Shown: positions 10,510 to 22,066, counted from the stretch's first letter. The stretch is 64,000 bases of DNA from Lepturacanthus savala (GCA_030544235.1 CM060484.1:21666531-21730530); one strand, 5' to 3'. The notes: generated by a model not told the origin, from the sequence alone. Translations and numbers: made by a program.

Positions 10510-11627
10510 AGGTGGGAACCAAAGTTTGCTGCCACGGGTTGACGGGGTGTCAATTTTGATGGTTTCTACCTGTTGATTGAAATCACTCTGGACCAAGTTA
10601 GCAGGAAGACATCTCAATTTCTCTGCCTAAGATCAGCAATGTTTGAAGAAATTGGCTATAAAGTGCATAGTGCATCTTACGACTGAAGAAAGACTTCTAA
10701 TTTTCTCTCAAGGGAAAGCGGCCAATTAGGTATATTTGTTTGCATTATTTTGTTTATAGACTTACGGGTGTAATATGACGAAATTCTGTCGAGTTCTGTA
10801 ACAATACGGTCGCATTGTCATTGATGTCTTTATGTGGAGAATAATTTTGTTTTTCTGTCTGTATGTTTACAGGTTCCCACGGCGCAATCATACCCTTCGT
10901 GTGATTAAAGGCAGTAATGAAAAGAACGACTTGCTTTCGTGATTTCAACTTGAGAGGGAATTACAGAGAGAATTCAGCCATCACGACACAAGCAGAGAGC
11001 ATGCCCAACAGCCAGCAAGGAGTCAGTGCACGGCGGAGCCGTGAAGATGTTCAGGGGTTTCGGAGGAGCCACTTGTCAAAGGACGGGTAACCTAAGAGAG
11101 TTGTGTGGTTATGCCAATGAGAACATTTAAGCATATTTGAGCACATTTAAGCCAAGTTAAATATGAAGACGTGGAGTAGCCTCTAAAACTGTTTAAAGGA
11201 CTATTTGAGTTTCGGATTGATTGCACGCAGCACAAGGATAAGTTTAGACTTGCATATTTTGTTAAATGCTTTTTGAAGTGGAAATTAGGCTTAATGTGAC
11301 ACCTTTTCTGATTATTTTACAAAGTTGTTGGTATTTTAATGTTTAAAGATTAACTGTTATCAACAATTTTATCTATTATTACCATTAAGTAATTCTGAGA
11401 ATTATCTAGTTTAAAGGAGTACTGTGGTATTTGGCTACTTTCAGTGATTTTAAGTTTAAGAAAGATCTTACATTTAATATTTATCTGTAATAAGTCTCTT
11501 CTCCCATAGAGGGCATTTAGGCTATCACTTGACTCTTAAATTATTGTGATTTTCAATATTAATTTATTACTATAGTTAGTAGTATTACATTATTAACAGC
11601 ATTGCATTATTGCATGACAGTGGAGAC
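10510..11627. other. Intergenic, no gene recognised
   Basis: No ORF with homology and no clear repeat. AT-rich, with no internal repetition of the flanking minisatellite until about 11620. Confidence 0.5.
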
Positions 11628-11668
11628 ACAAAAGACTGTTGTCTTCTACTTTTTGTTCCCTGTTAAAG
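11628..11668 (+). mobile_element. Short interspersed-repeat fragment abutting array
   Basis: gttgtcttctactttttg ... ccctgttaaag matches the last part of 12745-12880, and both abut the same minisatellite junction. The sequence resembles the end of a teleost dispersed repeat whose class I cannot name. Confidence 0.45.
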
Positions 11669-12738
11669 CGGTGGAGACACAGTGGTGAACATACAGTGGA
11701 GATGAAGGTGAAGACACTGGAATCACAGCGGTGGAGAAACAGAGGTGGCAACACACCAGTGAAAATGTCGGTGGACACGTGACAGTGGAGCTACGATGAT
11801 GGAGACACTGCAGTGGAGACATAGTGTGGGAACACAGTAGTAAAGACACAGCGTTGGAGACAACGGTGGATACACAGTGGTTGAGACAACGGTGGAGACG
11901 CAGTTGAAACAGTGGTGGAGACTTGGTAGTGGAGACATGGTGCTAGAGAGAAAGCGGTAGAGACAAAGTCGTTGAGAACCAGCGGTGAAGACATATTGTG
12001 AACACAGTGGTGACAAAGAGGCAGTGGAGACACAGCATTGGAAGAATTTGAGAGACAGCGGTGGAGACGTACTTCATCACAGTAGATACACATCAGTGGA
12101 GACATGTTGTTGGAGGCACAGTGGTTGTGACACGACAGTGGAGACGCAGTGGTAACAGAGCTGGAGCCAAGATGGAGACACTGCGGTGGAGACATAGTGT
12201 TGGAGACACAGCATTGGGGACACAGAGGTGAAGACACAGTACTGGAACCCAGCATTGGAAACACAGCGGTGGAGGAACAGTGGAAACATCGAGGTGGAGA
12301 CATGGCAGTAGAGACATGGTGCTGGAGGCGCAGTGGTGTAAACAGCGGTGAGAACACAGTGGTGTTAACACAGAAGTAAAGACACAGTGGTGGAGACACA
12401 GCTTTGGAGACACAGCAGTGGAGACATACTGGTGAACACACAGCAGTAAAAATGCGAGATACGGAGGTGACATAACGGCAGTGGAGACACAGCATTTGCA
12501 GTATTCGAGACACAGCGGTGGAGACTTAGTATATTAGTGTTGCATACACATCAGCTGAGACACAGCATTTGAGACAGCGTTGGAGACACAGTGATTGAGA
12601 CACAAGGGTGGAAATGCAGTTGAAACAGAGGTGGAGACATGGTGCTGACACAACGTTGGACATACAATGGTGTTTGGAGATACAGTACTGGATACCCAGA
12701 GACATTGCAGTGGAGACATAGCTGTGGAAATGGTGGTT
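11669..12738. repeat. GTGGAGACACAG minisatellite, block 2
   Basis: Same 14-bp family as block 1. Composite motifs recur: cacatcagtggagacatgtt near 12090 resembles block 1 near 9895, and the tggaaaca ... gagacatggtgctgg combination recurs near 11900, 12280 and 12620. No coding potential is assigned. Confidence 0.92.
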
Positions 12739-12744
12739 CTATTT

Positions 12745-12880
12745 CATGTCATACTCAACTTTTCCTGTTCGAATGCATTGTTTCCATCCCATATACACTT
12801 CATCTATTGCATGCCTATCCATTCTGGAAGAGGGATTGTTACTCTTCCTGAGTTGTCTTCCACTTTTCCCCCCATCAAAG
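12745..12880 (+). mobile_element. Interspersed-repeat fragment within the array
   Basis: Contains tctattgcatgcctatccattctggaag, agggattgttactcttcctg and a 3' part shared with 11628-11668. I recognise 'tgtccattctggaagaggga' as a frequent teleost interspersed-repeat sequence, but the class is unassigned. Confidence 0.45.
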
Positions 12881-13034
12881 CGGTGGAGACACAGTGGTGA
12901 ACACACAGTGGAGACGAAGGTAAGGATACAGAAGAGGAGACTTGGTGCTAGAGACATTTCCATGGAATCACAGTGGTGGAGACATGACAGTGAAGTCACG
13001 ATGGTGGAGACACTGTGGTAGAAACACAGTAGAT
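12881..13034. repeat. GTGGAGACACAG minisatellite, block 3
   Basis: Continues the array. Its first 40 bases (cggtggagacacagtggtga...) repeat the start of block 2 at 11669, showing duplication of an array-plus-repeat junction. It is interrupted at 13034 by the hAT insertion. Confidence 0.9.
13027..13034. repeat. 8-bp target-site duplication (left)
   Basis: cagtagat here is repeated exactly at 15842-15849, directly flanking the hAT element. Eight bases is the hAT hallmark. Confidence 0.9.
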
Positions 13035-15841
13035 CACATATGTCAAAGTCAAGGCCCGCGGGCCGAATCCGGCCCGCAAATGAATTATCTATGGCCCCCA
13101 GGATGATATTTGATTAGTATTAGAACCGGCCCGCGGGCTGTAGCAGCCCCCTGGTGTTTTGCACGCACCAATACTACATTTCCCACAATGCAACGGTAAC
13201 CCGCGGACTCACTGCAGCGCAGCAAGCGGACCTCGGCCTCATCATTCATCAGCAGTCAGAGCAGATGTCAACTTTAAGCTACCTCCTCCCCAAAAAATGG
13301 CTAAACGGAAGGTGGATGCTGAGAACAGGGGGTTTCAAGCTAGGTGGGAGGCAGAGTACATGTTCACTGAGGTAAATGGCAAACCTGTGTGTCTTCTGTG
13401 TGGAGAAAGTTTGGCTGTAATGAAACAATACAATCTAAGAAGGCACCATGAAATGTCTAAGAAACACACAGACAAAGACAAGAATATGGACATGGAACAA
13501 AGGCTACAGAAGATGGAAGAATTAAAACGAGGTCTTAAGTCCCAGCAGGCTCTGTTCACAAAAGCAAAATCACAAAGCGAAGCTGCTGTCAAGGCGAGTT
13601 TTATTGTGGCAGAAGAGGTTGCAAAATCCGCCCGGCCATTTACAGAGGGAGAGTTTATCAAAAACTGTATGCTTAAAGTTTGTGACGCAGTGTGCCCAGA
13701 CAAAAGGCAATTATTTTCAAACGTGAGCCTGAGCAGAAACACTGTTGCTGAACGTATAGACCAGCTTTCCACCAATCTAAAAGAACAGCTTGTGGGAAAG
13801 GGAAAAGATTTCATCGCATATTCCCTTGCTGTGGTTGAGAGCACCGACACATCTGACATTGCCCAGCTGTCAATTTTCATTCGTGGAGTGGACTCCAGCC
13901 TGAGCATAACAGAAGAGCTTTTGGCATTACGTCCTATGCATGGCACAACTACAGGACAAGATCTGTATGAAGAGGTATCCAGATGTGTAAATGAGATGGG
14001 CCTGCCTTGGGAAATCTGACAACAGACGGAGCACCCGTGATGTGTGGGCACAGGAGTGGATTGGTGGCAAGGATGCGTGAGAGGATACGGGAGGAAAACG
14101 TCACAGGTGAGCTGACAGCTTATCACTGCATAATACACCAGGAGTCGTTGTGTGGCAAAGCCTTGAAAATGGAACATGTAATGAGCACCATAACGCGGGC
14201 AGTTAACTTCATCAGAGCAAGAGGTTTAAATCACCGCCAGTTCAAGGCATTTCTGGGCGAGTTAGATACAGAGTATGGTGACTTGCCCTATCACACAGAG
14301 GTGCGATGGCTAAGCCAGGGAAAGGTGCTGCAAAGATGTTTCGAGCTGCGTGAGGAGATCTGTCTGTTCATGGAAAGCAAAGGGAAAGACACAACAGAGC
14401 TCCGAGATGAAACTTTTCTGTGTGAAATGGCATTTCTGTGCGACATCACGAGTCATCTGAATGTGATGAACCTGCAGCTGCAGGGACGGGGGCGTGTCAT
14501 CTCTGATATGTACAGTACAGTGCAGGCGTTTAAAACCAAGCTGAGTCTGTGGGGGACGCAGATGCGTAAAGAAAACTTGAGCCACTTTCCCAGTTGCCAG
14601 ACCATGAAAGAGAGGCTCTCTACCGCTGTGTTCCCGAGTGCACAGTTTGCTGACAAACTCAACATCCTGGCCGCCGACTTCCGACGCCGATTTGCTGACT
14701 TTGAAGCCCAAAAATGCAGGTTTCAACTGCTCGGCAATCCTTTTGCAGTTGACGTGGAAAGCGCACCACCAAACCTACAAATGGAGTTGATTGAGCTTCA
14801 GTGCAATGACACACTGAAGGAAAAGTATGAAAGAGTGGGTGCTGCTGAGTTTGCACGTTTCATCCCCGACACAATGGCTGAGCTGCGCATCCAAGCTGCT
14901 CAGACGCTCTCTATGTTTGGCAGCACATACCTGTGCGAACGACTGTTCTCTTTGATGAAGCTAAACAAAACATCACACAGGAGCCGTCTTACTGATCAGC
15001 ACCTCCACTCAATCCTGAGGATTTCCTCAGCTCAGAGCCTTACCCCAAACATTGATGAACTTGTACAAAAGATGAGACACCACCAAGTATCAGGCTCATC
15101 CTCAGACAAGTGAGCATCACAGAGCATTAACGTATTTTTAGTTTTTAATTCAGTTAAATTTTTACATTTGTTTCTACAAGACATGTGATTTTTCTTTGAA
15201 GGAAGTATTGTTTTCTCTGTGTGCCATATATTTTTGCATTTTATTTTATTTTATTTATTTATTTATATTTATTTTTCAGTTAATGGACTCAGGGGAAATT
15301 GCAGATAAGAGCCATGAGAAAGAATACAACTGATTTGATTTATTCTATATTTTCTCATTTTACTATTTGAAGCAGTAATTTAGGATAATAGAGCAGCATA
15401 ATATTGCATTTTCAGTTTATAATGCATGCAGTTTCATTTATGCATTTATCTTGATATAAGGAACATATTTTGTTTTTGAAGGAAAATTGCTTTTTTGCTG
15501 TTTGCCTGTTGAAAATGTTTTCTCTTTAACTTACTGACAGAGCCATAAGAAAATATTACTTTATTCATTTAATGTACAGGACATGTGATTTTTCTTTGAA
15601 GGCAGTTTGTTCTTGTCTGTGTGCCTGCTGAAAAATGTTTTCCCTTTAACTTACTGACAGAGCCATAAAAAATATTCGATTATTCATTTAATCATTAAAT
15701 AATACACTGTGTTAGGTCTTGGTTCAATAGGCTACGTGCAATCATTTCAATATGTTTTAATAAACATTGAACCAGTCCGGCCCTCGGATTATAGCCAATT
15801 TGTTTTTTTGGCCCTCTGTGTATTTGACTTTGACATACCTG
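13035..15841 (+). mobile_element. hAT-family DNA transposon, 2807 bp, with TIRs and perfect TSD
   Basis: Bounded by near-perfect terminal inverted repeats (cacatatgtcaaagtcaa on the left; the right end read in reverse is caggtatgtcaaagtcaa) and by a perfect cagtagat duplication. The subterminal DNA is rich in ggcccgcggg. It encodes a transposase broken by one frameshift. The 3' non-coding part (15120-15840) contains a repeated block: acatgtgatttttctttgaagg near 15180 and 15580, and aacttactgacagagccata near 15530 and 15650. The insertion lies inside the minisatellite. The intact TSD and long frames imply a fairly young insertion. Confidence 0.92.
13297..15113 (+). pseudogene. hAT transposase (GTF2IRD2/Charlie8-like), single frameshift
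   Basis: The first frame (13297-14019, 240 aa) starts MAKRKVDAENRG and has an N-terminal zinc-binding motif with C32, C35, H50/51 and H57. It contains the ESTDTSDIAQL block. It stops at TGA 14017, while a second frame (to 15113) resumes at once with LTTDGAPVM and continues through the hAT C-x2-H motif (YHCIIHQE), TEVRWLSQGK and the C-terminal dimerisation region (FGSTYLCERLFSLM ... SRLTD). The match is to hAT transposases related to the domesticated GTF2IRD2 protein. A small indel near 14012 separates the frames, so no full-length enzyme is made unless ribosomes slip. The start was chosen at the first Met fitting the family N-terminus; a longer in-frame extension to 13159 is probably leader. 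Confidence 0.9.
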
Positions 15842-17085
15842 CAGTAGATACACTACGCTGGAGACATTGTTGGAGACACAGTGTTTAACACACATTGGTG
15901 AAGACACACCATTGGACACCCAGAGCTGAATAAACGGCACTGGACACCCATCATTGGAGGCACAGTGTTTGAGACACCGCGGTGGAGACACAGTGGAAAC
16001 AGGACGTGGACAGATAGCAGTAGGGACATGGTGCTGGAGACACAGTGGTGGAAACAGTCAATACAGTTTTGGTTATGTCAGTGAAGACATATTGTTGGAG
16101 ACGCAGCATTGGACGCACAGCGGTGAAGACAGCGTTGGAGACACAGTGGTTGAAACATGGCGGTGGAGTCATGATAATGGAGACGCAGTCATGACACAGC
16201 AGTGGAGAAATGGTGGCGCAGACAAAGCAGTGGAGACAGAGTGTTGGAGTTTCAGTGTTTGAGACACAGCATTGAACACAGCGGTGGAGACACAGTAGTG
16301 GAGACATAGTGATGGAGACACAGCGGTGGAGCTGCATTGGAGATATAGCAGTGAAGTCAAGGAGCTGGATACAGTGTTGAAGGCACCATGGAGACAAAGT
16401 GTTGGAGACATAGTATTAGACACACAGCATTGGAGACAGTGATGGAGATGCAATGGAAACACTATGGTGGGGAAATGGAGGTGGTGACATGGCGGTGGAG
16501 ACATAGCTTTGGAAACACACAGGAGTGGAAACAGTGTTGGAGACGCCGTGGAGACAATGGGTTGGAGACATAGTATTAGACACACAGAACAGACACAGTG
16601 GTGAAGTCACAGCTGTGGAGACGCAGTGGAAACATTGGTGGAGACACAGCAGTGGAGACACAGCAGTGCAGATACAGTGGTGAAAGCACAGTGGTGGAGC
16701 CAGTAGTGATGACACAACAGTGAAGACACGGCAGTGGAGATGCAGCAGTAGAAACACATATCATAGTGAAAACACATATCACGGATATATCCTAGTGAAC
16801 ACATAGTGGAGAGTGCTGGAAGCACAGCGGTGGAGACACTGGTGGAGGCCCATTGGAGACACGGCAGTGGAAACTTGATGGTGGAAGCATGGGGTGGAGA
16901 CACAGTAGTAAAGATAGAGTAGAGATATAGTATTGAAGGCACAGCGTAGGAGATGCAGTGATGGAGATGCAGTGGAGACAGTGGTGAACACATAGAACAC
17001 ATAGCACTGAACACATACAGTGCTGGAGACACAGCGGTGGAGACGCAGCCATGGAGTAACAGTGATGGAGACACTATGATGTTCA
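15842..17085. repeat. GTGGAGACACAG minisatellite, block 4
   Basis: The array resumes after the hAT element, starting with the duplicated cagtagat. It shows the same 14-bp units and the composite tggaaaca ... gagacatggtgctgg at about 15990. It ends at the second hAT; a last unit, gtggagacacagt, lies at 20481-20493 beyond that element. Confidence 0.92.
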
Positions 17086-17261
17086 CATTCATAGTTTGCA
17101 GTTTTAATTTTGAACTAATTCAAAGTTCAGTTCATTTTAAATTTAGACTGGAAAAAGACATTTTTTTCAGACTGTGGTGTAAAATCATTATGCAATAATC
17201 TAACTCAAAATTGTTCACTCTATATGTATTTTATCACACAAAATGGAAAATACTCTACATA

Positions 17262-17414
17262 TATGGGAACCTGTGGCCTAGTGGTTAGAGCATTGGGCTT
17301 AAGATCAGAGGGTTGCAGGTCCAAATCCCACCCTAACCAGTAGGGTTGTAACCAATACCCTGCAATAACTGTAAGCTGCTTTGGGTTAAAAAATGTCAGC
17401 AAATGTAATGTAAT
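17262..17414 (+). mobile_element. tRNA-derived SINE
   Basis: The head has pol III promoter-like boxes: A box tggcctagtgg and B box ggtccaaatccca. The body ends ctgctttgggttaaaaaatg ... gtaatgtaa, a tail typical of teleost tRNA-SINEs. It is inserted in the 3' part of the second hAT. Confidence 0.8.
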
Positions 17415-17617
17415 TCAATAATAATATGAAAAAAGGACAAAAAATATTTTGATTATGGTTTATTCAGTAACTCAACCACTGCAACAAAAATGCCACACAT
17501 TACTGCAAACAGATGCTTTCACATTCAACTAACGAAACTTCCTTATAAATGCATGTGTTTCTGACTGCCAAATAGGTATATACACAGAAGAAGTGCTATT
17601 TTAAAGTCCAAAAATAA

Positions 17618-17740
17618 CAGGTCAGCTGAGGCCTAGTAGTTACAGGTTCAAACCTCACCCTAACCAGTAGGATGGTTGAGCAGTGCCCTTGAACAAAGCA
17701 TCTAAACCCACATTGTCAAAAGTGTAAATGTAATGTAACC
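17618..17740 (+). mobile_element. Second, internally deleted copy of the same SINE
   Basis: gaggcctagtagttacaggttcaaacctcaccctaaccagtagg aligns by eye with the copy at 17262 but lacks part of the head between the A and B boxes. It ends with a similar gtaaatgtaatgtaa tail. Confidence 0.65.
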
Positions 17741-18068
17741 GCACAGCATGTAACAGCACTATGCACCTGATTGATCAGAGATATGCAAGGGCGTTCAAGG
17801 GCTCAAACGCGAAGGGCTCAAAATTCAAAACAGACAAACATCCGACCTCATTCTAGTAAACAAATATGTATGCAGACTTTCAGACTTTATGCAAATTTCT
17901 AAAATGATTTGGCATTGAACTCAAAAATTTTAACAATGAAATTGTAACTGAAATATGGAAGAAATGTCCACAAATCCTATTTAAGAAATGGCTCAAAGTT
18001 ACACCCCCTGTCAACCCCAACTCCCCCCTCCCACACACACACATTGAGACACAGTCCACAGGGTAGGA

Positions 18069-20107
18069 CTAGTTCACTCCAAATAGTTTTTTGTTGACAT
18101 TTAACAGTAACTGCTTTTCAAAGTTGGCATCTCCCAATCTGTTTCTTCTTGGCCTAAAGATCTGGCCACCAGAGCTGAAGAGTCTCTCCACTGGTGCACT
18201 TGATGGAATTGCTGTGTTGTATTTGATGAAGAGCTTTTTCAGTTTGGGTAGGGCCATGTACTCAGTGAAGTCATCAGTGGTTGGGGCATCCAGGTAGATG
18301 TCCACCTCAGACTTAGTGACTGTTGCTGGGCTTTGATTGAACTTGAAAAAGGATGAAGTGCTTTTCCTCTCACCAGAGGTCTGGGCGTGTTCGGACTCAT
18401 TAGCCACATTCACAGACTGCAACGCTTGCTTCAACATCATTCGGTATTGCAACTGCTGAAGGCCATCCTCCACCCAATCCAACTTGAAGACGGGGAGTAG
18501 TATAGCTGCCAGTATGTTCTCCTTTTCATCAAGCCTGCCATCCAGTCTTTTGGAGATTGACTGCAACATGTTTTGGATGAGGGGACGGCATGCAGTCAGA
18601 CCTTGTGTAGCTGTGGGCTTCCAACTCTCATCCAACAATCCATCCAAATCGTTTTTCAGTTGCACAATGGTAGGAACCAGGTACCCAATGAATGTGTTCT
18701 TTTACCCCTGAAGAATGTTCAAGCGCAGACGCTAAGGGTTGCATCACGCTCACAAACTTGTGGATGAAGTGGATTTCTTCTGGGCTGAAACGACAAAGGC
18801 CAAACTTGTCACAGATGGTGTGCAGGAGCAGTCTGCCATACTCCGGTGTAGGATCACCTGGCACTGAGAGATTGCTGGCCTGGGGAGTCAAGGTGGCTAT
18901 GTGAGTCAGACGCTGCATGGAGAGGAACGAAGAGTTCCAACGTGTGTCGTTTGGCGTGACAAAGCCAATATTAAGCTTCTCCTCAACAAAATCTGAGGCT
19001 TTCAAACTTCGTTTTACTCTGTTCCACAGAGCATATGCCTTAGAAAATACAGGCCTCGCTAATGTGCTGTATAGTCTGTCAGTTGCATTTTCGGTGTCTG
19101 AAGCAACTAGATTTAAAGTCTGGGCCATGCACCTTCTGTGAGGGGGTAGGCAGGGATCCTCTAACGTTGAGAGAGGTGCAGGCTCTAGCTCATCATCATC
19201 ATCGTCATCATTTGAGCTCTCAGCTGTAGGGACAGATTCTTCACCCATCGTTTCATCAACTACTTCAGCAGCAGCAGTAACAACACTCTCTCCAAAACAG
19301 TTAAATGCCTTTACAAAATTTGAGGCATTGTCAGTCACTGTGCACACAATTTTGTTCTGAATTTTAAATTCTTTGTTCACATCTGCCAACACTTTTGCCA
19401 GTATATTGTATGTGTGTGATCCTCTGACACGACGACATGCAAGGACTGCTGATCTCCTGAGTGATACAATTTTTATCAAGCCAATGAACTGTGATTTCCA
19501 TGAATCCCTTGTTGACAGCTGACCAGTAATCAGCAGTTGTGCAAACAAAGTCATGATCTGCAAGTTGCGCTTTCAATTTATTCATAACCTCAATAAATTC
19601 ATTGTTGAGCAGTCCCTGCACTTGCCTTCTTGAAGGTACATGTCTGTTTGGTTGCAAGCCAGTCATTAGTCTGATAAACGAAGGTTTCTCAACTTTGCTT
19701 AGAGGTTGCAAATCTTCCACGATGTAGTCAATAATCAGTTTATCTACCTGCTGCTGGGAAACAGTCGTACCCTTGAAGGCTACAGGCAATGTGACTTGCA
19801 TTTTGGGCAATTGACAGGGGATCTTCTTGCCCTTTCTCTTTTGATCCTCGACGGCTTGCATATAAGCATTGAAATTGGACGGATGCTTTAACTGTATGTG
19901 CTGTTTCAAATTTGAGAACGAGTTCGTTGATGTTCTAATTTGTTTTTTCAGCGCAGCGCAGAGCTTACACAGAAATGCAAGGTTTTTACCGTCTGAGTCT
20001 TTGTGTGAAATCGTAAAGAACTGCCGTAAAAAACCATGGGGAGAGTCTGGCTCCGTGTCCTTCGTGTCCTCCGTGTTCGTGCTTTCACTTGAACTTCCAC
20101 TGGCCAT
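18069..20107 (-). pseudogene. BED-finger hAT transposase, two frameshifts
   Basis: Three minus-strand frames (20107-19364, 19563-18628, 18665-18069) together cover a hAT transposase. Domains in order: BED zinc finger (FLCKLC ... SNLKQHIQLKH), the DDE-associated CTTADYW and TVTDNASNF, NDTRWNSSF, then the dimerisation domain (SSAPVERLFSSGGQIF ... NFEKQLLL). Frame changes fall near 19500 and 18700; in the last frame a TAA follows the QG residues at about 18700. The conserved hAT C-x2-H reads CMAQ, so the His is also lost. An acidic DDDDDD stretch lies before it. It is clearly inactive. Confidence 0.9.
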
Positions 20108-20543
20108 AATTCAAATGTGCTCCCTCTCCATCACCACCACGTCCTATTTGTCGTACTCGGGTCTGCTGCCTATTTGGGCATTATGGGTAACGTAGTATGG
20201 AGCCAATTCATTCCACCAGCAAGTCCATATGACAACACGTTACGTTACCCATGATGCTTTGCACACAGATGCGGTCTCTGGTGAAGTCATCAGGAAGAAG
20301 TAGAATGTAACATTATTACACACGCTCGTCGTTCATGTGTAGTAATTTGAGTGAATTCACGTTCAAGTTCTTTATTTACAAATGTGTTACATTCAATTCA
20401 AAGTTCAAGGATAAATGAGCGTGTTCAGTGAACGCGTTCTTTTGAACGAGTTCATGCACAACGCTGGTTCATCACATGGGGTGGAGACACAGTTAAAACT
20501 ACATCAATATTTGAACTCTTTAAAAATGTTATGATACTTTAAC

Positions 20544-21420
20544 TACACTCACCGGCCACTTTATTAGGTACACCATGCTAGTAACGGGTTGGACCCCCTT
20601 TTGCCTTCAGAACTGCCTCAATTCTTCGTGGCATAGATTCAACAAGGTGCTGGAAGCATTCCTCAGAGAGTTTGGTCCATATTGACATGATGGCATCACA
20701 CAGTTGGCGCAGATTTTTCAGCTGCACATCCATGATGTGAATCTCCCGTTCCACCACATCCCATATTCCCCACACCATTACACCACCACCACCAGCCTGA
20801 ACCGTTGATACAAGGGAGGATGGATCCATGCTTTCATGTTGTTGACACCAAATTCTGACCCTACCATCCAATGTCGCAGCAGAAATCGAGACTCATCAGA
20901 CCAGGCAACGTTTTTCCAATCTTCTATTGTCCAATTTCGATGAACTTCTGCTGCTGTAGCCCATCTGCCTCAAAGTTCGACGTACTGTGCGTTCAGAGAT
21001 GCTCTTCTGCCTACCTTGGTTGTAACGGGTGGTTATTTGAGTCACTGTTGCCTTTCTATCAGCTCGAACCAGTCTGGCCATTCTCCTCTGACCTCTGGCA
21101 TCAACAAGACATTTCCGCCCACAGAACTGACGCTCACTGGATATTTTTTCTTTTTCGGACTATTCTCTGTAAACCCTAGAGATGGTTGTGCGTGAAAATC
21201 CCAGTAGATCAGCAGTTTCTGAAATACTCAGACCAGCCCTTCTGGCACCAACAACCATGCCACGTTCAAAGTCACTCAAATCACTTGAACTGCAGGAGAT
21301 TGTCTTGACCATGTCTCCATGCCTAAATGCACTGAGTTGCTGCCATGTGATTGGCTGATTAGAAATGAAGTGTTAACGACAGTTGGACAGGTGTACCTAA
21401 TAAAGTGGCCGGTTAGTGTA
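20544..21420 (-). mobile_element. Tc1-like transposon, internally deleted (877 bp)
   Basis: Ends are inverted: tacactcaccggccacttta on the left, and the right end tacctaataaagtggccgg then ttagtgta, with TA at both borders. On the minus strand, 21081-20896 encodes the DNA-binding region (ITTRYNQGRQKSISERTVRRTL) and 20871-20578 the C-terminal part. In the latter, GGGGVMVWG is fused in frame to WDVVEREIHIMDVQ, which skips roughly 80 residues of the catalytic core, including the later acidic residues. It is nonautonomous. Confidence 0.9.
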
Positions 21421-22066
21421 TGTAAACTTATAATACCACAATGGTTTTAACTACATCAACTCATAATATTGCAACTGAATCTGCTCATAGTACTGCAATA
21501 CCTGAACTACATCAACTGATAATACTAAAATATTCTAACTACATCAACTCATAGTACTCAATGAACTAAAAATACTACAATAATAATAAAATAACTATAA
21601 CTGCATCTACTCATGGTATTTATGTACCTTACAGCAATACTGTAGTTTTATTAAATCATCTTATAATACCTACCTACCTACCTACCTACCTTTGCTGCAG
21701 ACAACTTTATAACATTGTAAACTCCTTTAATTCTGTGTGAAATTGGAAACAGATTTTTTTTTTATTCATTGGTTTTGTCTTTAGGAAAATGAATAAAAGA
21801 AAAAAGCTGTGCACCAGCAGAAAGCGACTCTAAATCATCACAACATGAACTTCTGTGTTCAGACAGTGAATGTTTCCACTGGTCAGACATGTGGTTCCCG
21901 ATTCTTGTCACGTGTGGCACCACTACAAGCAGGAAGCTCAGTAGCTGCTAAAATACAGACTCTCAGACTCAGTTACTCAGCTGCTCACATCTGAACCTCT
22001 GATCTTTTTATCTATCCATACCATACATACAATACTATCCATCAATTCAAACTTCTATCAGAGACA
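21421..22066. other. il1b upstream region; (tacc)n at 21667-21692
   Basis: Contains diverged repeats of 'aactacatcaactcataatact' (21440-21560) and a taccta tetranucleotide run at about 21667-21692. A promoter or non-coding first exon for il1b should lie here, but I cannot place one with confidence. Confidence 0.45.

Larger units (their letters stand above)
17086..20466 (-). mobile_element. Second hAT transposon (minus strand), inserted at array end
   Basis: Carries a BED-finger hAT transposase on the minus strand (18069-20107). The right end reads, in reverse, cagcgttgtgcatgaactcg, followed by subterminal gttcaa/ttgaac motifs; the left region near 17087-17150 also has ttgaac/gttca motifs but is eroded. 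Minisatellite units lie on both sides (...gatggagacac and gtggagacacagt), so it inserted into the array. I could not establish a target duplication, so the left boundary is approximate. Two SINEs sit inside its 3' non-coding region. Confidence 0.78.

Noticed and set aside
13335..14177. 280-aa minus-strand ORF opposite the hAT transposase
   Set aside because: Antisense shadow of a recognised transposase; no own homology.
9208..17085. CRISPR-like array
   Set aside because: Units are contiguous and degenerate without conserved repeats separated by unique spacers, and the genome is eukaryotic.
17262..17350. Functional tRNA gene
   Set aside because: A/B boxes are present, but the cloverleaf is not maintained and a SINE body and tail follow.
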